From: Streptomyces sedi
GTDB taxonomy: Bacteria; Actinomycetota; Actinomycetes; Streptomycetales; Streptomycetaceae
Direction: 5' to 3'
Assembly: GCF_006335015.1 (NCBI RefSeq)
Contig: NZ_VDGT01000003.1
Coordinates: 1 to 64,000 of the forward strand
Length of the DNA: 64,000 bases
The notes beneath the pieces were generated by a model. That model saw nothing but the letters and a program-made list of their open reading frames with translations, had not been told where the DNA came from and made no database searches. The position numbers and the translations under genes were made by a program. Positions 41,456 through 49,320 of this stretch are shown here, piece after piece. Every line of letters starts with the position of its first letter. The first letter of the stretch is position 1.

Positions 41456-42595
41456 CTACCGGCCGGCGATGGCGATGGCCCGGTAGGCCGCGTACTCGGC
41501 GGCCGGCTTCTCGCCGTCGACCCAGGGGATCGCCCCCACATAACCGTCGATCGCCCTGACCTGTTCCGCCGCCTCCGGGTACCGCTCCGCGCGGACCAGG
41601 AAACACAGCAACAGATGGTGCACGTGCGGCTGCACGGGGTGGTCGTTCCGCACGTTGTTCAACGCGAACTGCGCCGCCTCGATCGCGTCCATCACCACCG
41701 CGCCCTGGTACATGCCGGGCGAGTGCTGGAGGTCGGGCAGGTGGTCGTAGACCGCGAACAGCGGCAGCGCCGGCAGCAGGCTGCCCGGCTTCGCCGCGCC
41801 CGCGGCAGCCGCCGCGAAGCCCTCGGCGTCCTTGCGTGAGCCGTGCCACTTCTCGGAGAAGTAGGGCAGGGCCGCCAGGTGCGCGCCCATGTGCTGCGGC
41901 TCGCGCTCGGTCACGCGACGCCACACGGCGTCGAACTCGTCGCGCGGGTAGTCGAGCCCGCGCGCGATGGCCAGCTCGACGATGTGCGGCACCGGGTCGT
42001 CGGGGGCGAGCCCCGCCGCCTCCTCGCAGACCGTGCGGGCCTCCTCCAGCACGATGCGGTACTCGGCCGCGCCCGGGTCCGCCATCGCCTGCCAGACCAG
42101 GAACTGGGCGTAGACCTGCGCGCCGCCCGGGTCGCTCGGCTCCTCGGTGCGCCAGTCGCGCAGCCAGCCGGCGCCCGGCTTGCCCTTCTCCGGGTCGCCG
42201 CCCGCCGCGCGCCACCGCGCCAGCTCCATCGCGGCGGCGCCGGCCAGCGACTGCACGCGCTGCCAGCGCAGCTCGCTGTCGTCGGTGAGCGCCAGCAGCT
42301 GCCCGGCGGGACGCCAGCCGCCCGTCGCGCGGACCTCGTCCAACGCCTCGACCAGCGCGTCGTCCGGCCCGGGCAGCCGGAGGTCGAGCTGGTCGACGGG
42401 GACGAGCCCGGCGCTCGGCCCCGCGGCGTCGCCCGCCTTGCCGAGGGAGATCCCGCCGCCGCCCGGACGGGTCGCGGCGTCGGCCTGGGCCGCGGCCCGC
42501 TCGAACTCCTGCCGCTCACGGCGGCGGCGCAACGCCGGCAGCACCAGCACGCCGAAGACGGCGGTCAGGGCGATCAGCAGGATCAGGGCTTCCAT
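41456..42595 (-). CDS. Membrane-anchored helical repeat protein, function unknown
   Basis: A 379-residue protein with one N-terminal hydrophobic anchor (LILLIALTAVFGVLVLPAL) and a basic stop-transfer. The rest is helical with Trp-rich pairs such as DPGAAEYRIVLEEARTVCEE and ERYPEAAEQVRAIDGYVG, resembling tetratricopeptide-like or Sel1-like packing. It carries PHIVELAIARGLDYPRDEFD, a segment conserved in a Streptomyces protein usually found beside msrA, as I recall; its role is unknown. The ATG at 42595 is placed right before the anchor, after GAGGGGGAGCG. Confidence 0.7.
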   Translation of the reverse strand: MEALILLIALTAVFGVLVLPALRRRRERQEFERAAAQADAATRPGGGGISLGKAGDAAGPSAGLVPVDQLDLRLPGPDDALVEALDEVRATGGWRPAGQLLALTDDSELRWQRVQSLAGAAAMELARWRAAGGDPEKGKPGAGWLRDWRTEEPSDPGGAQVYAQFLVWQAMADPGAAEYRIVLEEARTVCEEAAGLAPDDPVPHIVELAIARGLDYPRDEFDAVWRRVTEREPQHMGAHLAALPYFSEKWHGSRKDAEGFAAAAAGAAKPGSLLPALPLFAVYDHLPDLQHSPGMYQGAVVMDAIEAAQFALNNVRNDHPVQPHVHHLLLCFLVRAERYPEAAEQVRAIDGYVGAIPWVDGEKPAAEYAAYRAIAIAGR

Positions 42596-42819
42596 GGCGG
42601 AGTCGCTCCCCCTCGTGCGGAGTACGGCGGTGCTGCGGGTACTGCGTGTGCCCGCGGGCACCGCCGTGGCGCCGGCCGGTGCGGCCGGTGCGGACGGTGG
42701 CGCGGGTACCGAACGGGTGGTATCGGCGGACAGGGACACCCTATGCCGCCGGGGGACCGGGTGCCGCGAACGGGCGTTCGCTGTCCCTGACTCCACGGTA
42801 AGGCCACTACCGTGGGTCC

Positions 42820-43980
42820 ATGAACGAGCAGCATGTGGGGCGGCGCTTCGAGACGTTGGCCATCCACGCCGGCCAGGAGCCCGACGCGTTGACGGGGGCG
42901 GTGGTCCCGCCCATCCACCAGGTTTCCACCTACAAGCAGGACGGCGTCGGGGGGCTGCGCGGCGGCTACGAGTACAGCCGTTCCGCGAACCCGACGCGCA
43001 CCGCGCTGGAGGAGAACCTCGCCGCGCTGGAGGGCGGCACCCGCGGGCTGGCGTACGCCTCGGGGCTCGCGGCCGAGGACTGCCTGCTGCGCACGGTGCT
43101 CGGCCCGGGCGACCACCTGGTGATCCCGAACGACGCCTACGGCGGCACCTTCCGGCTGGTGGCCAAGGTCGTGGAGCGTTGGGGCGTCGACTGGTCGGTC
43201 GCCGACACCTCCGACCCGATGTCGGTGCGGGAGGCGATCCGCCCCGAGACCAAGCTGGTGTGGGTGGAGACGCCCTCCAACCCGCTGCTGGGGATCACCG
43301 ACATCGCGTTGGTCGCCGAGATCGCGCACACCGCCGGCGCGCGCCTGGTCGTGGACAACACCTTCGCGAGCCCCTATCTCCAGCAGCCGCTGGCGCTGGG
43401 CGCGGACGTGGTGGTGCACTCCACCACCAAGTACCTCGGCGGCCACTCCGACGTGGTCGGCGGCGCGCTGGTCACCTCGGACCAGGCGCTGGCCGACGAG
43501 CTGGCGTTCCACCAGAACGCGATGGGCGCGATCGCCGGGCCCTTCGACAGCTGGCTGGTGATGCGCGGGATCAAGACCCTCGCGGTGCGGATGGACCGGC
43601 ACAGCGCCAACGCGACGCGGATCGCCGAGATGCTGGCCGCGCACCCGAAGGTCGCCGACGTCCGCTACCCCGGGCTGCCCTCGCACCCGGGCCACGAGAC
43701 GGCGGGCAAGCAGATGCGGGACTTCGGCGGGATGGTGTCGTTCCGGGTCGCGGCGGGGGAGGAGGCGGCGGTCGCGGTCTGCGACCGGACCGAGGTCTTC
43801 ACGCTGGGCGAGTCGCTGGGCGGCGTCGAGTCACTGATCGAGCACCCGGGCCGGATGACCCACGCCTCTGCCGCCGGGTCGGCCCTTGAGGTGCCGGGCG
43901 ACCTGGTGCGGCTCTCGGTCGGCATCGAGTCGGCAGACGACCTGCTGGCGGACCTGCGGCAGGCGCTGAACTCGATCTGA
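42820..43980 (+). CDS. metB: Cystathionine gamma-synthase
   Basis: A 386-residue PLP enzyme of the Cys/Met metabolism family. The PLP lysine is in HSTTKYLGGHSDVVGG, and the substrate loop YEYSRSANPTRTALE and the RLSVGIES tail match cystathionine gamma-synthases. It joins O-succinyl- or O-acetyl-homoserine to cysteine in transsulfuration; a gamma-lyase role is also possible in actinobacteria. The gene lies alone, divergent from the 379-residue membrane protein, with threonine dehydratase further downstream on the same strand. Confidence 0.92.
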   Translation: MNEQHVGRRFETLAIHAGQEPDALTGAVVPPIHQVSTYKQDGVGGLRGGYEYSRSANPTRTALEENLAALEGGTRGLAYASGLAAEDCLLRTVLGPGDHLVIPNDAYGGTFRLVAKVVERWGVDWSVADTSDPMSVREAIRPETKLVWVETPSNPLLGITDIALVAEIAHTAGARLVVDNTFASPYLQQPLALGADVVVHSTTKYLGGHSDVVGGALVTSDQALADELAFHQNAMGAIAGPFDSWLVMRGIKTLAVRMDRHSANATRIAEMLAAHPKVADVRYPGLPSHPGHETAGKQMRDFGGMVSFRVAAGEEAAVAVCDRTEVFTLGESLGGVESLIEHPGRMTHASAAGSALEVPGDLVRLSVGIESADDLLADLRQALNSI

Positions 43981-44046
43981 ACGGCCGCCGTTTCCGTTCG
44001 CGGGCGCGGGCGCGGGCGCGGGCACGGGCACGGGACCTCGCCCCGT
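43981..44046. repeat. Short low-complexity repeat at the metB/marR convergence
   Basis: A run of about seven GGGCGC/GGGCAC hexamers lies between two 3' ends. It may stall or terminate transcription but is too simple to interpret further. Confidence 0.5.
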
Positions 44047-44598
44047 TCACGGGCGCGGGGCGAGGTCCCGGCCGTGGAAGCGGGCGATCGCCGCGTTGAA
44101 GCGGGACAGGAGCGCGTGGAAGTCCGCGCGCTCCTGCTCGTTCCAGTCGTCCGTGAGCAGCGCGATCAGCGCGCGCCTGGAGGCGCGCACCTCCTCCAGC
44201 CGCTCGCGCCCCGGGGGCGTGAGCTGCAACAGCACCGCGCGCCCGTCCTCCGGGTCGGGGGCGCGGCGGACCAGCCCCGCGTCGACCAGCGGCGCGACCT
44301 GGCGGGTCACCGTGGACGAGTCGATGCCCATGCCGCCCGCCAGTGCCTTGACGCCGAGGGGGCCGTCCGCCTCCAGCCGGCTGAGCAGCAGATAGGCGGC
44401 GCGGTCCATCGAGTTGCGGGCCGACCCCAGCCCGCCGAGCCGCGTCTGCTCGGCCCTGCGGCCGAAGACGGCGACCTCGTGCTGGAACGCGTCGAGCAGC
44501 GCGTCGCCGTGCGGCGGGTCGTGGTGTGGCGCCTCGGCGTTCCCGCCGGTCGCGGTCGGCGGCGGGGCGTGGGGAGGGGTGGGTTCAGGCGTCGTCAT
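44047..44598 (-). CDS. MarR family transcriptional regulator
   Basis: A 183-residue protein with a Pro/His-rich N-terminus of about 35 residues and a MarR winged helix (about 70-140): LGVKALAGGMGIDSSTVTR is the HTH and DPEDGRAVLLQLTPPGRE the wing. MarR dimers repress efflux or metabolic genes and release DNA on binding small phenolics or oxidants. It is divergent from the threonine dehydratase at 44747, but no clear palindrome was picked out in the gap. The ATG at 44598 was chosen because the longer frame is unlike the family. Confidence 0.88.
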   Translation of the reverse strand: MTTPEPTPPHAPPPTATGGNAEAPHHDPPHGDALLDAFQHEVAVFGRRAEQTRLGGLGSARNSMDRAAYLLLSRLEADGPLGVKALAGGMGIDSSTVTRQVAPLVDAGLVRRAPDPEDGRAVLLQLTPPGRERLEEVRASRRALIALLTDDWNEQERADFHALLSRFNAAIARFHGRDLAPRP

Positions 44599-44746
44599 GT
44601 CCGTCTGGTTCGCGGGGAGGAACGGGGCGGGAGCGGCTGCGGGGAACGGCGAGCGGTGCCGGCGCCCGAAGGGCACTCCAGCGTAGCGGCCTCCGGTGGC
44701 GGCGTCCCCGGGCGCCGGCGCGGGGGTGGCCTGCGAGACTGGTGCC

Positions 44747-45961
44747 ATGTCCACGCAACGCCGGCCCACCCTGGAGGACGTGCTCGCCGCCCAGAAGACG
44801 CTCTCCGGGGTGACCCGGGTGACCGCCCTCGAAGGCAGCAGGTACCTGAGTCGACTGGTCGGCGCGCCGGTCCTGTTGAAGTGCGAGAACCTGCAACGCA
44901 CCGGCTCGTTCAAGCTGCGCGGCGCGTACAACCGGATCGCCGCCCTCACCGCGGCCGACCGCGAGCGCGGGGTGGTCGCGGCGAGCGCGGGCAACCACGC
45001 GCAGGGCGTCGCGCTGGCCGCCTCGCTGCTCGGGGTCACCTCGACGGTCTTCATGCCGGTCGGCGCCCCGCTGCCGAAGGTGGCGGCGACCCGCGACTAC
45101 GGGGCGTCCGTGCGGCTGGTCGGGCAGGTCGTCGACGAGACGCTGGCCGCGGCGACCGCCTACGCCAGGGAGTCGGGCGCGGTCTTCATCCACCCCTTCG
45201 ACCACCCCGACGTGGTCGCCGGGCAGGGCACGTTGGGCCTCGAACTGCTGGAACAGTGCCCCGACGTGCGGACCGTGGTGATGAGCGTCGGCGGCGGCGG
45301 GCTGCTGGCCGGCGTGGCGCTGGCGATCAAGGCGCGCCGGCCCGACGTGCGGATCGTCGGCGTGCAGGCCGAGGGGGCCGCCGCCTACCCCAGGTCGCTG
45401 GCGGCCGGCCGGCCGCTGTCGCTGCCGGGGGCGGCCACCATGGCCGACGGCATCCGGGTGGGGCGGCCGGGCGACGTGCCGTTCGAGCTGGTGGCCGAGT
45501 TGGTCGACGACGTGCGGACCGTCTCCGAGAGCGCCCTCTCGGGCGCGCTGCTGCACTGTCTGGAACGCGCCAAGCTGGTCGTCGAGCCGGCGGGCGCCGC
45601 GCCGGTCGCGGCGCTGCTGGCGGAGCCGGACGCGTTCGAGGGCCCGGTCGTCGCGGTGCTCTCCGGCGGGAACGTGGACCCCGTCGTGATGGAACGAACC
45701 CTGCGCCACGGGATGGCCGCCGCCGGCCGCTACCTCTCGCTGCGGCTGCGGCTGCCCGACCACCCGGGCGCGCTGGCGGCGCTGCTCGGGGTGCTGTCGG
45801 AGGTCGACGCCAACGTGCTGGCGGTGCACCACGTGCGCACGGACCCGCGGCTGGGGGTGGCCGAGGCCGAGGTCGAGCTGTGGCTGGAGACGAAGGGTCC
45901 GCGCCACTGCGACGAGGTCGTCGTCGCGCTGCGCGAGTCGGGTTACGGCGTCCTGTCCTGA
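44747..45961 (+). CDS. ilvA: Threonine ammonia-lyase (threonine dehydratase) with ACT-like domain
   Basis: A 404-residue PLP enzyme. The PLP lysine is in GSFKLRGAYN, the phosphate loop is SVGGGGLLAG, and SAGNHAQGVAL is the usual family motif. From about residue 325 an ACT-type domain (LPDHPGALAALLGVLSEVD) is present, suggesting allosteric control. It deaminates threonine to 2-oxobutanoate, the first step of isoleucine synthesis, or acts in threonine breakdown. Length fits the single-ACT forms of actinobacteria. The gene is monocistronic here. Confidence 0.9.
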   Translation: MSTQRRPTLEDVLAAQKTLSGVTRVTALEGSRYLSRLVGAPVLLKCENLQRTGSFKLRGAYNRIAALTAADRERGVVAASAGNHAQGVALAASLLGVTSTVFMPVGAPLPKVAATRDYGASVRLVGQVVDETLAAATAYARESGAVFIHPFDHPDVVAGQGTLGLELLEQCPDVRTVVMSVGGGGLLAGVALAIKARRPDVRIVGVQAEGAAAYPRSLAAGRPLSLPGAATMADGIRVGRPGDVPFELVAELVDDVRTVSESALSGALLHCLERAKLVVEPAGAAPVAALLAEPDAFEGPVVAVLSGGNVDPVVMERTLRHGMAAAGRYLSLRLRLPDHPGALAALLGVLSEVDANVLAVHHVRTDPRLGVAEAEVELWLETKGPRHCDEVVVALRESGYGVLS

Positions 45962-46027
45962 GCGGCCCGGTTTCGCCGGTGTGGCCGGCTTCTGGGGGTG
46001 TGTCCCCCGTCGACTATCATCCTGTAC

Positions 46028-47020
46028 ATGGCAATTCGCACGGGGGAGCCTGCCGGAAGGCTGGCGAGACTTCGCAGGACATCGGGCAACGTGGCGGTCG
46101 TCGCCGTCGCCCCGTATCTGTTCATCAAGGTCCTCTGGGCCTTCGGGCTGTTCGTGCCCACGGAGGAGATGGGCGGCGCCGACTGGCGGGCCGCCAACGC
46201 CGCCACCGCGGTGCTCGCGGCCGTCGGGATCGTCCTGGCGTTGGCGTTCTCCCGTCCGTGGGGTGAGCGGCTGCCCGCGTGGCTGGTGGCCCTGCCGGTG
46301 TGGGTGGGCACCGGTCTGCTCGTTCCGATGCTGCTGCTGGCGCCGGTGCTGGGCCCCGCCGCGATGAACCGGGACCAGGACGCGGGGGCCCCGGACTTCT
46401 GGATCTACGAGCAGATCCTGGTGATGATCTCGCTCGTCGGGGCGGGCGTCGGCCTCCCCCTGGCGCTGCTCGGGTACGCCAGGGCGCGTTGGCCGGAGGC
46501 GCTCGGCGGGCCGCTGGACCGCGGGGAGCCGGCGGGGAGTTCGCGCGCGCTCCAGGCGACGGCCGCCAGGCTGCTCGCCGTCGGCTGCGTGCTGCTCGGC
46601 GCGGTCAAGGTCTACTGGGCGGCCGGCGGCACGCTCGGCATCGACCCGGACCGGCTGGACGGCCGCGACATCTGGTGGCACCTCCTCACGCTGAGCACGG
46701 GCGTGTGGGCGCTCGCCGGGGCGTGGGGGCTCGTGGTGCTGGCGACGCGCCGCGGAACGCGCTGGTTCCTTCCGCCGATGGGCGCGGCCTGGATCTCCTC
46801 CGGGATGCTCTTCTCCTACAGCGTCTACAACCTGCTCACCCTCACCGACATGCAGCAGCCCGCCCCCGAGCACCCGCTGGCCGCCGCGGCCACGCGGGAA
46901 GCCGGGGCCGTCCTCGGTGTGTTGATGGGGATGGTCGTCCTGCTGGTGCTGCACGACCGCCGACGGGCGCCGGGCGGTGACGGCGGGACGTCGGCGCCGG
47001 AGCGGGTGCGCGTGGGGTGA
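46028..47020 (+). CDS. Polytopic membrane protein, function unknown
   Basis: A 330-residue protein with about seven membrane spans (e.g. VAVVAVAPYLFIKVLWAFGL and LPAWLVALPVWVGTGLLV) and a short basic tail. Conserved Trp and Gly residues line the spans, but no transporter signature was recognised. TATCAT lies at 46015, about 8 bp before the ATG at 46028, with no Shine-Dalgarno, so the mRNA may be leaderless. An upstream in-frame ATG (45998) would overlap the promoter and is less likely. Confidence 0.7.
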   Translation: MAIRTGEPAGRLARLRRTSGNVAVVAVAPYLFIKVLWAFGLFVPTEEMGGADWRAANAATAVLAAVGIVLALAFSRPWGERLPAWLVALPVWVGTGLLVPMLLLAPVLGPAAMNRDQDAGAPDFWIYEQILVMISLVGAGVGLPLALLGYARARWPEALGGPLDRGEPAGSSRALQATAARLLAVGCVLLGAVKVYWAAGGTLGIDPDRLDGRDIWWHLLTLSTGVWALAGAWGLVVLATRRGTRWFLPPMGAAWISSGMLFSYSVYNLLTLTDMQQPAPEHPLAAAATREAGAVLGVLMGMVVLLVLHDRRRAPGGDGGTSAPERVRVG

Positions 47021-47089
47021 GGCGGGCGGCGGTCCTGGCGATCCGGTGGGGTGTCGCGCACCGTGCCGAACCGGCGTCCGCTTGAGAGC

Positions 47090-47106
47090 TATCGCGATAC
47101 ATCGCG
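47090..47106. promoter_or_regulatory. Candidate operator upstream of the DrrAB-type transporter
   Basis: TATCGCGATA is followed by a second ATCGCG, ten bases after the first. Sites of this form often bind PadR or TetR regulators of drug exporters in Streptomyces. No such regulator gene is adjacent. Confidence 0.45.
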
Positions 47107-47179
47107 TCTGTTCTAGAGTGGCGACCCTCCCACGTTCGGGCCACTCTGGCCGTCAGGACCTGATCGAGAGTGAGATCTC

Positions 47180-48175
47180 ATGCCAGCCGCCATCTACGCC
47201 GAGGGTCTGGTCAAGACCTTCGGCGACGTCCGCGCGTTGGACGGCGTGGACATCGAAGTACCCGAGGGGTCGGTCCTCGGCCTCCTCGGACCCAACGGCG
47301 CGGGCAAGACCACCGCCGTGCGGGTGCTCACCACCCTGCTGAGGCCGGACAGCGGTCGCGCGGAGGTCGCGGGCTTTGACGTCGTCACCCATCCGGGTGA
47401 GGTGCGCAGGTCCATCGGGCTTTCCGGCCAGTTCGCCGCCATCGACGACTATCTGACCGGCCGGGAGAACCTTCAGATGGTCGGCCAGCTCTACCAGCTC
47501 ACCGCGCGCGACGCCCGCCGCAGGGCGGACGCGCTGCTGGAGCGGTTCAACCTGGCGGACGCCGGCGACCGCACCGCGAAGACCTACTCGGGCGGGATGC
47601 GCCGCCGCCTGGACCTGGCGGCGGCGCTGGTGATCAGCCCGCCGGTGATGTTCATGGACGAGCCGACCACGGGCCTGGACCCGAGGAACCGCATGGCCCT
47701 CTGGGCGGTGATCGAGGAGCTGGTCGCCGGCGGCACCACCCTCCTCCTCACCACCCAGTACCTGGAGGAGGCCGACCATCTGGCCGACAGCATCGCCGTC
47801 GTCGACCACGGCCAGGTCATCGCGCGCGGCACCTCGGACGAGCTGAAGAGCCGCAGCGGCGGCGACGTGGTCGAGGTCGTCGTCCACGCCCGCGAGCATC
47901 TGCCGGTCGCGGAGCGGATCCTGCGGCGGCTGGGGGACGGCGACACCACGCTCGTCGAGCACACGCGCAAGCTCAGCGTCCCGGCGGCCGGCGGGGCCAA
48001 GCTCCTCGCCGAGGTGATCCGCGAACTGGACGGCGAGGGCGTGGAGATCGACGACATCGGGCTGCGCCGGCCCACGCTGGACGACGTGTTCATCTCGCTC
48101 ACCGGCCACGGTGCCGAGGAGGAGAACGGGACGCCCGCCACCGACGAGGCGACGGGCGAGGAGGGGGAGAAGTGA
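47180..48175 (+). CDS. ABC exporter ATPase, DrrA family
   Basis: A 331-residue ATPase with Walker A GPNGAGKTTAVR, signature YSGGMRRRLDLAAAL, Walker B FMDEPTTGLDPRNRM and the DrrA-type C-terminal domain (about 230-310). The downstream gene encodes the matching membrane subunit. Such pairs export hydrophobic drugs or lipids and give self-resistance in producers, though the substrate here is unknown. GAGATCTC sits before the ATG. The stop overlaps the permease start by 4 bp (GTGA). Confidence 0.92.
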   Translation: MPAAIYAEGLVKTFGDVRALDGVDIEVPEGSVLGLLGPNGAGKTTAVRVLTTLLRPDSGRAEVAGFDVVTHPGEVRRSIGLSGQFAAIDDYLTGRENLQMVGQLYQLTARDARRRADALLERFNLADAGDRTAKTYSGGMRRRLDLAAALVISPPVMFMDEPTTGLDPRNRMALWAVIEELVAGGTTLLLTTQYLEEADHLADSIAVVDHGQVIARGTSDELKSRSGGDVVEVVVHAREHLPVAERILRRLGDGDTTLVEHTRKLSVPAAGGAKLLAEVIRELDGEGVEIDDIGLRRPTLDDVFISLTGHGAEEENGTPATDEATGEEGEK

Positions 48176-49041
48176 GCATCACCGCCCAGGAGCCGAGTCC
48201 CAAGCCGATCCCGAGGCCGGGGGACCGGGTCTCGTTCCGCCAGAGCTGGCGTGACTCGATGGTCGTCGCCAAGCGCAACCTGCTGCGGATGCTGCGCATC
48301 CCCGAGGTCGTCATCTTCGGCCTGGTGCAGCCCATCATGTTCGTGGTGCTGTTCTCCTACGTCTTCGGCGGCTCCATCACGCTGCCGGGCGCGGGGAACG
48401 ACTCGGGCGCCTACCGTGAGTTCCTGATGGGCGGCATCTTCGCCCAGACGGTCACCTTCGCCACCGCCGGCGCCAGCGCCGGCATCGCGGAGGACATGCA
48501 GAAGGGCATCATCGACCGTTTCCGTTCGCTGCCCATGGCGCGCGGCGCGGTGCTCACCGGGCGGACCTTCGCCGACCTGGTGCAGACGGCGGTGATCCTG
48601 CTGGTGCTGGCGCTGGTCGCGCTGCTGGTCGGCTGGCGCATGAGGGAGGGCGTCGTCGACGCGGTCGCCGGCTTCGGCCTGCTGCTGCTCCTCGGGTACG
48701 CGTTCACCTGGATCGGCGCGCTGATCGGGCTGTCCGTGCGCACCCCGGAGGCGGCGACCTCCGGCGGGCTGGTGTGGCTGTTTCCGCTGACCTTCGTCTC
48801 GGTGGCGTTCGTCCCCTCGGAGAACATGCCGTCGGTGCTCCAACCCGTCGCCGAGTGGAACCCGTTCTCCGCGACCGTGCTCGCCGCCCGCGAGCTGTTC
48901 GGCAACCTCCCGCCGCACTACGAGGCGCCCGACGCCTGGCCGATGCAGCACCCGGCGCTGGCGTCGCTGCTGTGGTCGATCCTGATCATCGCGGTCTTCC
49001 GCACGCTGGCCGTCCGCAAGTACAAGCGCGCGGCCTCCTGA
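48172..49041 (+). CDS. ABC exporter permease, DrrB family
   Basis: A 289-residue ABC-2-type membrane protein with six spans. FGLVQPIMFVVLFSYVFGG and ASAGIAEDMQKGIIDRFRS (family hallmark) are near the N-terminal half, and FVPSENMPSVLQPVAEWNPF near the end. It forms the channel partner of the ATPase encoded at 47180 and is translationally coupled to it. Drug or lipid export from the cytoplasm across the membrane is the expected function. Confidence 0.92.
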   Translation: MSITAQEPSPKPIPRPGDRVSFRQSWRDSMVVAKRNLLRMLRIPEVVIFGLVQPIMFVVLFSYVFGGSITLPGAGNDSGAYREFLMGGIFAQTVTFATAGASAGIAEDMQKGIIDRFRSLPMARGAVLTGRTFADLVQTAVILLVLALVALLVGWRMREGVVDAVAGFGLLLLLGYAFTWIGALIGLSVRTPEAATSGGLVWLFPLTFVSVAFVPSENMPSVLQPVAEWNPFSATVLAARELFGNLPPHYEAPDAWPMQHPALASLLWSILIIAVFRTLAVRKYKRAAS

Positions 49042-49320
49042 CACACGCGCCCGGCGCGCCGCGGTGCGCCCGGGCGCCGGTCCCCGGCCGGCCACGGCGT
49101 TCCGCGCCGGCCGGGAGCCGTCCCCACTCCGCCACATACCGGTAACGACTTGGTCGAAATCGGCGTGAGCCCCCGTCAGCCGGGGCAGGCCAACTTCCCG
49201 GGCCGCTCCGAGCGTTGACCCGCCTTCAGGAGCGCTCCCACGCACCAGGCGGTGGCCGGGCCACAGCGCGGGAACCCCGCGCGCCCCGGCGGACGGGACG
49301 ACGACGGGGAGGGAACGCGT

